This document shows positions 25,979-33,247 of a stretch of DNA of 64,000 nucleotides, in pieces. Below the pieces are notes generated by a model. The model saw nothing but the letters and a program-made list of their open reading frames with translations, did no database searches and was not told where the DNA came from. The stretch's first letter is position 1; each line of letters begins with the position of its first letter. The DNA comes from Pseudomonas arsenicoxydans (GTDB taxonomy: Bacteria > Pseudomonadota > Gammaproteobacteria > Pseudomonadales > Pseudomonadaceae), in the NCBI RefSeq assembly GCF_006438915.1, contig NZ_RCZE01000018.1, positions 1 to 64,000 on the forward strand, in the 5' to 3' direction. Position numbers and translations under genes: made by a program.

Positions 25979-27412
25979 TCAGGCCACCTGCTGCAAGATG
26001 TCGCGCAGACGGTCCAGGGCAGTGTCGATATCCAGCGTGTCAATGGCGCCAAAACCCAGCAAAAGCCCGGCCTGAGGCGCTTGCTGGAAGTAAAAGGCCT
26101 CGATCGAATAGAGCCCGACTTCGACTTTTTTCGCCAATTCAATCACCAGGGCCAGATCGATAGGCACTTTGCACATCACCACCATATGGAACCCGGCCGT
26201 GGTCGGCACTGGCTCGAACCACGGCGAAAGATCGCCTGCCATGCGCGCCAGAATCCGCTCGCGACGCCCGGCATAGATCGTGTGGCAGCGGCGGATATGC
26301 TTGAGCAGGCAGCCTTCGGCGATGAATTTGGCCAGTGCCCATTGCGGCATCGTCGAGGTGTGCAAGTCAGTGAGTTGCTTGGCGCGGATCACCGCTTCGA
26401 GTATCGCCGGCGGCAAAATCGCATAGCCGAGGCGCAACTCTGGCAGCAAGGTTTTCGAGAAGGTCCCGACGTAGGCGACGATCCCGCGCTCATCCATGCT
26501 TTGCAGCGAATCGGTAGGGCGGCCCTCGTAGCGAAATTCGCTGTCGTAATCGTCCTCGATGATGATCGCGCCCAGTTCATAAGCGCGTTCCAGCATTGCC
26601 ACCCGGCGTTCCTGGCTCATCGGCAGGCCCAGCGGGAACTGATGGGAGGGTGTGACGTAGATCAGCCGCGTGCCGAGGGGGATTTTGTCGACCTGAATGC
26701 CTTCGGCGTCCACCGGCACACCGATCACTGTGGCACCGTGCGAGCCAAACAACAGGCGGGCCGGCGGGTAACCGGGGTCTTCCATGGCGACGATGCTGCC
26801 GGGGCGCGTGATCACCCGGGAAATCAGGTCCAGCGCCTGTTGCGCGCCGTTGCACACCACCACGTCTTCGTCCTGGCAATTGACCCCGCGCGAGAACGCG
26901 ATGTGCCGGGCGATGGCGTTGCGCAGCGCCGGCAAGCCCTCGGGCAAGCTGTAGAAGCCTTTGGAACCGGCAATCTGGCGCAAGGCGTGGGAAGTACAGC
27001 GACGCCAGTCATCCTGCGGGAACTGGCCCTTGCTGGTGGCGCCGCCAATGAAGTCGTAGCGCAACGAGCCTTCCAGCGTCGGATGCCGCAGGAACACGGG
27101 CAACTTGCGCCAGGACTCGATGACCTCAAAACTCGCCAGCTCGGAATGGCTCTGTTTGCGGGCGATTTTCGAGGGCCGGGCATTCACGTAAGTGCCTTTG
27201 CCGATCACCCCGGTGAGGAAGTTTTCGTAGGTCAGTTGCGCGTAGGTGTCGGAAATGGTCTTGCGCGAAATCCCCAGCTGTTCGGCCAGTAAACGGCTGG
27301 GCGGCAGCTGGGTCCCGGCGGCGAGGCGCCCGGATTCGATGGCGCTGCGCAACTGGTTGTACAACTGGCCCGTCAGGTCCTTGCGGCCGTTGATGACAAC
27401 ATGAAGTTCCAT
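25979..27412 (-). CDS. MocR-type regulator (GntR HTH plus aminotransferase domain)
   Basis: This 477-residue protein has an N-terminal GntR winged helix (residues about 10-75; AAGTQLPPSRLLAEQLGISRKTISDTYAQL) and a fold-type I PLP-dependent aminotransferase-like domain. The predicted PLP lysine is Lys320 in FSKTLLPELRLGY, and the EDDYDSEFRYEGRP motif is conserved. MocR proteins are transcription factors that use PLP or a PLP adduct as effector. It diverges from an AhpD-like gene, which is the likely target. The shared upstream region contains two TGGTC repeats 16 bases apart. Confidence 0.9.
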   Translation of the reverse strand: MELHVVINGRKDLTGQLYNQLRSAIESGRLAAGTQLPPSRLLAEQLGISRKTISDTYAQLTYENFLTGVIGKGTYVNARPSKIARKQSHSELASFEVIESWRKLPVFLRHPTLEGSLRYDFIGGATSKGQFPQDDWRRCTSHALRQIAGSKGFYSLPEGLPALRNAIARHIAFSRGVNCQDEDVVVCNGAQQALDLISRVITRPGSIVAMEDPGYPPARLLFGSHGATVIGVPVDAEGIQVDKIPLGTRLIYVTPSHQFPLGLPMSQERRVAMLERAYELGAIIIEDDYDSEFRYEGRPTDSLQSMDERGIVAYVGTFSKTLLPELRLGYAILPPAILEAVIRAKQLTDLHTSTMPQWALAKFIAEGCLLKHIRRCHTIYAGRRERILARMAGDLSPWFEPVPTTAGFHMVVMCKVPIDLALVIELAKKVEVGLYSIEAFYFQQAPQAGLLLGFGAIDTLDIDTALDRLRDILQQVA

Positions 27413-27511
27413 ACCGGCGAGGCTCCTGCAGCGGTTGAGGCGCGTGTGCGTCGCGCCAGATTACCCGCATGCGCGGCCGTGCAGAAGTTGCGTGGGCCAA
27501 ATTCCTGCGAT

Positions 27512-27532
27512 TGGTCTGTTTGCCGAGTGGTC
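27512..27532. promoter_or_regulatory. possible MocR operator, direct TGGTC repeats
   Basis: TGGTC occurs at 27512-27516 and 27528-27532, in direct orientation with a 16-base period, in the divergent region between the MocR and AhpD-like genes. MocR/PdxR-type regulators commonly bind direct repeats in such regions. The assignment is inference. Confidence 0.25.
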
Positions 27533-27618
27533 CCTGGCTTTTTCGGCGAATTGGCACTGTAACGTGCGCGCATCACCGCCTAACGTGGAGGTCACTCTCT
27601 GATCCACGAGGTCGCCCC

Positions 27619-28059
27619 ATGAGTTCCCGCCTGGATTACTACAGCGCGTCGCCCAAAGCGATGAAAGCGATGATTGCCATGGAAGCCTTGACCAGCAACC
27701 TCAGTATCGAGCCTGCGTTGTTGCACTTGATCAAGATCCGCGCTTCGCAGCTCAACGGCTGCGCTTTCTGCACCGACATGCACTCGGTGGACGCACGACG
27801 CTTGGGCGAGACCGATCGGCGCTTGTATTCGATCGTGGTGTGGCGTGACAGCGGCTTTTTCAACCCTCGGGAACGGGCGGCGCTGGCCTGGACCGAAGCG
27901 GTGACGCTGCTCTCCGAAAGCCACGTGCCGGATGACGTTTTCGTACTGGCGAGGGAGCAATTCAGCGAAGCGGAACTGGTCGATTTAACGGTTGCCGTGA
28001 CCACCATCAACAGCTGGAATCGCTTGGCAGTGAGTTTTCGGCAAACCCCTGGCGGCTGA
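27619..28059 (+). CDS. carboxymuconolactone decarboxylase/AhpD-like protein
   Basis: This 146-residue protein carries the AhpD-type CxxC motif (Cys48, Cys51, with His55 in GCAFCTDMH) in an all-alpha CMD fold. Members act as peroxidase-linked thiol enzymes or, less often, decarboxylases. The CxxC-x3-H form suggests alkylhydroperoxidase-like redox activity. The ATG at 27619 is chosen as the family start (MSSRLDYYSASPKAMKAM); upstream alternative codons lack support. It is divergent from a MocR regulator and followed 90 bases later by a LysR gene. Confidence 0.9.
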   Translation: MSSRLDYYSASPKAMKAMIAMEALTSNLSIEPALLHLIKIRASQLNGCAFCTDMHSVDARRLGETDRRLYSIVVWRDSGFFNPRERAALAWTEAVTLLSESHVPDDVFVLAREQFSEAELVDLTVAVTTINSWNRLAVSFRQTPGG

Positions 28060-28146
28060 ATCGATTATCCGCGCCCGGTGTCACATCAGGTTCATACAGG
28101 CTGCGCAGGATGAGGTTTTCAAGGATAGATCGACAGGGAGTCACCG

Positions 28147-29067
28147 ATGTCATTGATGGAATCCACCTGCGCGGCCGGCATCGACCCGGTACTGGCGCAG
28201 TCCTTCCGGGTGAGCGCCCGTTGCGGGTGCTTCATGCAGGCGGCTCGCAGCCTCAATATCAAATCCACGCAATTGCGCAAACACCTGGCGCAGCTTGAGT
28301 CGCAATTGCAATGTTCGCTGTTCAATCACCAGGACAATGGCCTGGCCCTGAGTCGTGAAGGAATGGCGCTTCAGGCGCAACTGATCGCGTTGGCCCATGA
28401 GCGCGATGCGCCGGTGATCGAACAACCGCTGATTCGCCTGGCGGTGGCCGAGTCGATCCTGCACGACATCCTGGGCCGTGACCTGGTCGCCTTGTTGCGC
28501 CGTAACGCCCGCGTGCGCCTGGACATCATTACCCTCGACAGCGAACTGAGCCTGCAAGCGATCAGCGCCGATGTGGTGCTGTGGCTGGCCGGCACCGAGT
28601 CGCCGCTGCCGGGGCCGAGTTTTGCGGTCAGCGAGCCACAGCGACTGGCGCGTCTGGAGTATCTGCCGCACATCGCCAAACGCTATTCACGGGTCGCGGC
28701 GCGGCCGGACAGCCTCGATGACCTGGCCGACTTCATGCTCGTGCAGTGGCAGCATGACCATCAGGTCGAGAGTTTTCGGCCATGGAACAGTGTGGTGGAT
28801 CAGCGTCTGGCCGGCGTGGTGCAGTTGCATTCCTATGAACTGATGCTGGAGATGATCCGCTGCAGTGCCTGTATCGGACTGTTGCCGCGCTACATCAGCC
28901 AATTCGACCGCGGTTTGATTGCGTTGCCTGAACTGTTCGAGCAGCCGATGCAACGTCAGGTGTGGATGGCGGTGAATGCAGAAACCCAAGGTCAGGCAGA
29001 CGTGCAGATGCTCGTCGAGCTGATCCACAACACCTTCAACGAGCGCCGGGAGTGGTTCGAGAGCTGA
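28147..29067 (+). CDS. LysR-family transcriptional regulator
   Basis: This 306-residue regulator has an N-terminal winged helix-turn-helix (CGCFMQAARSLNIKSTQLRKHLAQLESQLQCSLFNHQDNGLALSREG, about residues 26-72) and a periplasmic-binding-like effector domain (LAVAESILHDILGRDLVALL onward). It is slightly unusual in a Cys-rich start and recognition helix (IKSTQLRKHLAQLE). A GGAG is seven bases upstream of the ATG. The regulated gene cannot be told from sequence; the preceding AhpD-like gene is in the same direction. Confidence 0.88.
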   Translation: MSLMESTCAAGIDPVLAQSFRVSARCGCFMQAARSLNIKSTQLRKHLAQLESQLQCSLFNHQDNGLALSREGMALQAQLIALAHERDAPVIEQPLIRLAVAESILHDILGRDLVALLRRNARVRLDIITLDSELSLQAISADVVLWLAGTESPLPGPSFAVSEPQRLARLEYLPHIAKRYSRVAARPDSLDDLADFMLVQWQHDHQVESFRPWNSVVDQRLAGVVQLHSYELMLEMIRCSACIGLLPRYISQFDRGLIALPELFEQPMQRQVWMAVNAETQGQADVQMLVELIHNTFNERREWFES

Positions 29068-29079
29068 ACGCGGTCAAAA

Positions 29080-29170
29080 TGTGGGAGCGGGCTTGCTCGC
29101 GAAGGCAGTGTGTCATTAAACGTTAATGGCGACTGACACACCGCCTTCGCGAGCAAGCCCGCTCCCACAG
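29080..29170. repeat. REPIN, GTGGGAGCGGGC type
   Basis: AATGTGGGAGCGGGCTTGCT at the left and its inverted copy (CCTTCGCGAGCAAGCCCGCT, then CCCACAG) at the right flank a spacer containing GTGTCATTAAACGTTAATGG. It lies between the LysR and GNAT genes, both on the plus strand, and may uncouple them. Confidence 0.87.
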
Positions 29171-29240
29171 TGAATGTCGCCATGCTGCAAGAATGCGTTG
29201 TAGAGTAAGCGGCCATGTCTGCATCAAGGATGAATCACCC

Positions 29241-29762
29241 ATGCCCGCCACCGAACCGGTCATCACCCTCGAACGTTTCAGCGAAGCCCACATCGACGGC
29301 GTCACCGCGCTCTACAACGACCCGGCCATTACCCGTCAGGTCCTGCAAATGCCGTTTCAATCCACCGAGATCTGGCGCCAGCGCCTGGCCTCGGATAATG
29401 AGCGGCTGGTGAAACTGGTCGCGCTGCATCAGGGCACCGTTATCGGCAACATTGGCTTGGAACAGTTCTCGCGAATCCGCCGCAGCCATGCCGGCAGCAT
29501 CGGCATGGGCGTCGCGGTGGCGTGGCAGGGAAAAGGTGTGGGTTCGACGCTGTTGGCGGCGGTGCTGGACATCGCCGACAACTGGATGAACCTGCGACGG
29601 GTCGAGCTTTCGGTGTACGCCGACAACGAAGCGGCCATCGGTCTGTACCAAAAGTTCGGTTTCGAGACCGAAGGCCTGTTCCGCGATTATGCCGTGCGTG
29701 ACGGCCGACTGGTCGACACCTTGAGCATGGCGCGCCTGCGTCGCTCGCCTGACGCCGATTGA
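29241..29762 (+). CDS. AaaT/YhhY-like GNAT acetyltransferase
   Basis: This 173-residue GNAT protein closely follows the pattern of E. coli YhhY (AaaT, L-amino acid N-acetyltransferase): RQVLQMPFQSTEIWRQRLA, then RRSHAGSIGMGVAVAWQGKGVGSTLL (acetyl-CoA loop Gln/Gly-x-Gly), DNWMNLRRVELSVYADNEAAI, YQKFGFETEGLFRDYAV. It transfers acetyl from acetyl-CoA to an amine, perhaps a free amino acid; the substrate is not provable. The ATG at 29241 has AAGGA 10 bases upstream. The similarity is by memory of the E. coli sequence. Confidence 0.87.
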   Translation: MPATEPVITLERFSEAHIDGVTALYNDPAITRQVLQMPFQSTEIWRQRLASDNERLVKLVALHQGTVIGNIGLEQFSRIRRSHAGSIGMGVAVAWQGKGVGSTLLAAVLDIADNWMNLRRVELSVYADNEAAIGLYQKFGFETEGLFRDYAVRDGRLVDTLSMARLRRSPDAD

Positions 29763-29763
29763 C

Positions 29764-30456
29764 TCAGACGCCCAATGCGAACGCCACCGCCGCCTGCGCA
29801 TGCAGTTCGGTGGTGTCGAGCAGGGGCAGGGCGCTGTGCTCGGGTTTGATCAGCATGCCGATCTCCGTACACCCCAGGATGATCGCCTGGGCGCCGCGCT
29901 GCGTCAGCGACGAGATCACCTGCTGATAGACCTTGCGCGACGTCTCGCTGATCACCCCCACGCACAACTCGTCGTAGATGATCCGGTGTACGGCGTTGCG
30001 TTCCTCGGCTTCCGGCACCAGCACGGTCAAACCCATCGCGCTTAGACGATCCTTGAGAAAGTCCTGTTCCATGGTGAACGCGGTCCCGAGCAACCCGACT
30101 TTCAGCGCACCGGCATCGACGGCAGCCTGACCGGTCGGGTCGGCGATGTGCAGGAACGGAACCGTGATCGCGGCCTGAATCTGCCCGGCCACCTTGTGCA
30201 TGGTGTTGGTACACAACACCACACACTCGGCGCCGCCAGCCTCAAGCCGCCGCGCCGCATCCACCAGAATCGCCGCCGCATCGTCCCAGCGCCCAGCATG
30301 CTGGGCCTGTTCGACAGGCCCGAAGTCGACGCTGTACATTAGCAACTGCGCCGAACGCAACGGCCCGAGCCGGTTACGAACCTGCTGGTTGATGAGGCGA
30401 TAATATTCGGCGCTGGACTCCCAGCTCATGCCGCCGATAAGGCCGATGGTGCGCAT
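29764..30456 (-). CDS. aspartate/glutamate racemase family protein
   Basis: This 230-residue enzyme has the two conserved cysteine motifs of cofactor-independent racemases: VVLCTNTMHK (Cys82) and IILGCTEIGM (Cys195), plus the N-terminal IGLIGGMSWESSAEYYRLIN typical of the YgeA/RacX/aspartate racemase group. It probably interconverts L- and D-amino acids (Asp, or a broad range) via a two-base mechanism. It is convergent with the GNAT gene, only one base between stops, and divergent from the AraC gene. Confidence 0.92.
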   Translation of the reverse strand: MRTIGLIGGMSWESSAEYYRLINQQVRNRLGPLRSAQLLMYSVDFGPVEQAQHAGRWDDAAAILVDAARRLEAGGAECVVLCTNTMHKVAGQIQAAITVPFLHIADPTGQAAVDAGALKVGLLGTAFTMEQDFLKDRLSAMGLTVLVPEAEERNAVHRIIYDELCVGVISETSRKVYQQVISSLTQRGAQAIILGCTEIGMLIKPEHSALPLLDTTELHAQAAVAFALGV

Positions 30457-30533
30457 GCGGTGCTCCCTGTGAAATGGCTAACCTTGCGAGAGTATCCCGT
30501 GGATCCTTACGGTCATCTATCAGGAAATTTCAC

Positions 30534-31304
30534 ATGCCCGGCGTGCTGAACCAGCACGTGCTGGGCGGCAGGGTTTGCCTGCAACTGTTGCCCCGTGCGG
30601 CTTACAGTGTTTGCGATCCCGCGCAGTCGTTGACCCTGGGGGTGACGCTGGAACGCCAGCAAGGCGTTCACGCCATTGACTCGGACCGGCGGGTGGATTT
30701 CGATACCTTGCCCGGTGTACTGGCGTTTACGCCGGTGGGCGTCGAGGTGTTTTCCGAATCGGCGAGCGGTGGCGAATACCTGTTGATGCGCCTGGATAAG
30801 CCATTCGCCAGCCAGTTTCTGCCCGCTGTCAGCCAGCGCGTCCAATCAGCCGGAGATCGACAGGTGCTGACGTTGGCACGCGAGATCCGCCGCCTGATAC
30901 TCACTCCGCAACCTGATCTGATGGCGCTTGAACAAGCCGCCCTGGGCCTGATTGACCAGGCGCCCGTGATGACTAAATACGGACCGGATGCCAAAGCGTT
31001 CGGCCCGGTGCTGGATCAGATCGCCGAGCAGTTCCATGAGCCGCTGACGCTGGACCAGTTGGCCGCGACTTACGGGCACAACGAGCTGCGGTTTTTACGC
31101 GACTTCACCCGGACTATGGGCCTGACACCGCATGCGTATCTCGTTGAGGTGCGCCTGCAGGCCGCCCGACGGATGATCGAACACACCAACCTGCCGCTGG
31201 CCAGCATCGCCCTGGACGCCGGTTTCGCCCATCAGTCGCACATGGGCAGTGTTTTTCGCAAACACCTGGCCATGACCCCCAGCCAATACCGCGCGCGCTT
31301 TTAG
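30534..31304 (+). CDS. AraC-family transcriptional regulator
   Basis: This 256-residue protein has a cupin-like N-terminal sensor domain (about 1-130) and a C-terminal AraC/XylS double helix-turn-helix (LTLDQLAATYGHNELRFLRDFTRTMGLTPHAYLVEVRL, then SIALDAGFAHQSHMGSVFRKHLAMTPSQYRA). The ATG at 30534 has AGGAA eight bases upstream and is preferred to 30474, which would add 20 weakly supported residues overlapping the divergent promoter region. It is divergent from the racemase gene, which may be a target. Confidence 0.9.
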   Translation: MPGVLNQHVLGGRVCLQLLPRAAYSVCDPAQSLTLGVTLERQQGVHAIDSDRRVDFDTLPGVLAFTPVGVEVFSESASGGEYLLMRLDKPFASQFLPAVSQRVQSAGDRQVLTLAREIRRLILTPQPDLMALEQAALGLIDQAPVMTKYGPDAKAFGPVLDQIAEQFHEPLTLDQLAATYGHNELRFLRDFTRTMGLTPHAYLVEVRLQAARRMIEHTNLPLASIALDAGFAHQSHMGSVFRKHLAMTPSQYRARF

Positions 31305-31374
31305 TCGTACGTCGGCGGCCTGCTTCTGCCATGCTCAATGTCCGCAGCACCGCTCCAAACAAAGGAACACCGCA

Positions 31375-31884
31375 ATGGACGACGTACAACAACTGGGCGA
31401 AATGCTTCGCCACTACGCAGAAAGCGAAGCGCACAAAAAGCAGACGTTCGAGTCGCAATCGGCGCTTTGGGCAACGCGTATCGGTGAGCTGTTCGATCAG
31501 ATCCAGCAGTGGCTGGAACCGGTCCAGGCGCCGCATCTGCTGGAAGTAAGCCGCGAGACGTATGTGGCTTCGGGGCCGAGCGTGCCGGTCGAGACGTCGC
31601 CGTTCAAGACCGAGAAACTGTCCATTGTCATTGCCGGCAAACCGGTGGAGTTCGTGCCGGACGTGATGGGCGCGGGCGGTCAGATTTCCCTGGCGGTGAT
31701 GGGCCTGACGGCCGCGCGCTATGGCAGCGTTTCGCTGGTGTGCCTGCCGCCGTCGACCAGCTGGCAGTGGCGCAAGACCAATGGCTTGAAAGATCCGGAC
31801 ACGTTTGCGTTCGATGCGAATTTTCTGGCGCAGCAGTTGCAAAGCCTGATTCCGCGTGATCGCGGCCAAGTCCTCCCGGACTGA
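31375..31884 (+). CDS. conserved hypothetical protein (169 aa)
   Basis: This 169-residue soluble protein has a helical start (MDDVQQLGEMLRHYAESEAHKKQTF), and a beta-rich middle (LSIVIAGKPVEFVPDVMGAGGQISLAVMG). It has no signal peptide, and I recognise no family or catalytic motif. AAGGAA lies about 8 bases before the ATG. It is a single plus-strand gene followed by a structured non-coding region. The conserved look comes only from codon use and ribosome-binding site. Confidence 0.65.
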   Translation: MDDVQQLGEMLRHYAESEAHKKQTFESQSALWATRIGELFDQIQQWLEPVQAPHLLEVSRETYVASGPSVPVETSPFKTEKLSIVIAGKPVEFVPDVMGAGGQISLAVMGLTAARYGSVSLVCLPPSTSWQWRKTNGLKDPDTFAFDANFLAQQLQSLIPRDRGQVLPD

Positions 31885-31966
31885 CCCAACCCCCCTGTAG
31901 GAGCCGAGCTTGCTCGTGTATCTGAATCTGTAACGCATTGCGCCGCCCCCCTCAAAAATACCGCCA

Positions 31967-32045
31967 ACCCCGTCGCAGCCTCGCAGTGCTGACAGCTGCG
32001 AGCAAACGCATTGCAGGCTCGACGTTGCTACGGGGTGTGTTTTTG
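31967..32045 (+). repeat. structured element after the 169-residue gene
   Basis: ACCCC (31967) pairs with GGGGT (ends 32036); inside it, CGTCG-C-AGCC pairs with GGCTCGACG; inside that, CTCGCAG (31980-31986) pairs with CTGCGAG (31996-32002). A GTGTTTTTG tract follows. The 231-base gap to the next gene otherwise holds a lone degenerate REP half (about 31897-31920). It could be a terminator or small structured RNA. Confidence 0.45.
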
Positions 32046-32115
32046 CTTGGGGCAGTGATGGCATTTTGGTAAAGTCCGCGGCTTGTCAGGGAGCAAGTGA
32101 AGAAAGGAGTCTTGT

Positions 32116-33084
32116 GTGAGTGCGGGCAAAAAGATTTTAGGGTTGATATCGCTAATGCTGATGCTGGCCCTGTGGGCCAGTTACGTTTATGTGTTCAAGG
32201 ATAACCGTGACGGCCTGTTGGGCGGCGCCTTCGACAGTACCGCCTGGTGCGGCACGCCACCGGCCAGTGATGGCGCTGCGCTGGGCAAGGATCAACTGAC
32301 CCTGCGGATCACCAACAACCTGCGCGGCGAGTTCATGCTCAGCGGCGCGGTCGTGGTTTCCGAACGTACGTTCAACCGCTACGACCTGGCCCGCAACGAG
32401 CTGCGCCTGCGTCTGGAGCCCTTGCAATGGTCGTACGGCGTCACGCCGATTTTCCTTGAGCAGGTCAAGGTCCAGCCACTGACGCGTAACCTGTCATCAC
32501 TGAACAAGAGCGCCTATGCCGAACTCGAACCGCGCCCCATTGGCGTGCAGGGGCGGGCGGCGGACTTCCCGTTCGATACGTACCGCTACGGCTACAAACC
32601 GGTGCTGTATTACCTCAAGGGCAACGATCGCATCGACCTCAAGTTCAGGCACATCACCACCAGCATGGAGATGTCGAACACCTTCACACCGATCCAGAAG
32701 TACAACCGCGCGGAATACATCAACGAGAAAAACGCGCTGGCGCGTGAAGAAGACTACAAACCTTATGCCGCCAATGAGTGTGCGTTCAGCGTCGAGCGCA
32801 AGGGCTCGTTCAAGATGATCGTCTTGATGTTGCTGCTGGTGATCGGCTTGCCGTTGCTGCATGTATTTTATCGCGATGAACCGGGCATCGACTTTTTGGC
32901 GACGCTGGTCAGTATCGGGGCGATACGGGTGTTGCTGGTGGGGCCGCTGAATGACTTTCAGTTGTACAAAATCGATTTTTTGTTTGCAGCGGTGATTTTG
33001 CTGGTGGGCACGGTGTCGCTGATCAAGGCGATGCGGGCCAACAGTAGGCGGGAGCTGGCATTGAAGAGTGGTTCTTCGTGGTAG
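32116..33084 (+). CDS. multi-pass membrane protein of unknown function
   Basis: This 322-residue protein has an N-terminal membrane helix (residues about 8-27), a large likely periplasmic beta-rich region (about 30-232, LTLRITNNLRGEFMLSGAVV), and three C-terminal helices (MIVLMLLLVIGLPLLHVF, FLATLVSIGAIRVLLVG, IDFLFAAVILLVGTVSLI). The topology recalls the DUF4436 family, but that is a guess. The start is a GTG at 32116 with GGAG six bases upstream. A REPIN follows its stop. No partner genes suggest a role. Confidence 0.65.
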   Translation: MSAGKKILGLISLMLMLALWASYVYVFKDNRDGLLGGAFDSTAWCGTPPASDGAALGKDQLTLRITNNLRGEFMLSGAVVVSERTFNRYDLARNELRLRLEPLQWSYGVTPIFLEQVKVQPLTRNLSSLNKSAYAELEPRPIGVQGRAADFPFDTYRYGYKPVLYYLKGNDRIDLKFRHITTSMEMSNTFTPIQKYNRAEYINEKNALAREEDYKPYAANECAFSVERKGSFKMIVLMLLLVIGLPLLHVFYRDEPGIDFLATLVSIGAIRVLLVGPLNDFQLYKIDFLFAAVILLVGTVSLIKAMRANSRRELALKSGSSW

Positions 33085-33117
33085 GAAGAGGGCGGTCTGC
33101 GAGGACTGGCAAATAAC

Positions 33118-33213
33118 CTGTGGCGAGGGAGCTTGCTCCCGTTGGGCCGCGAAGCGGCCCTGAAAGCTGCGACTGCTGCGCAGCCGAGCGGGAGCAAGCT
33201 CCCTCGCCACAGG
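33118..33213. repeat. REPIN, GTGGCGAGGGAGC type
   Basis: CTGTGGCGAGGGAGCTTGCT and its inverted copy enclose a short spacer with CGAAGCGGCCC and GACTGCTGCGCAGCC ends. It separates convergent genes (the membrane protein and the cytochrome). Confidence 0.88.
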
Positions 33214-33247
33214 GTGTCCGGCTCCCATTGATTGGGGAACCAGACAT

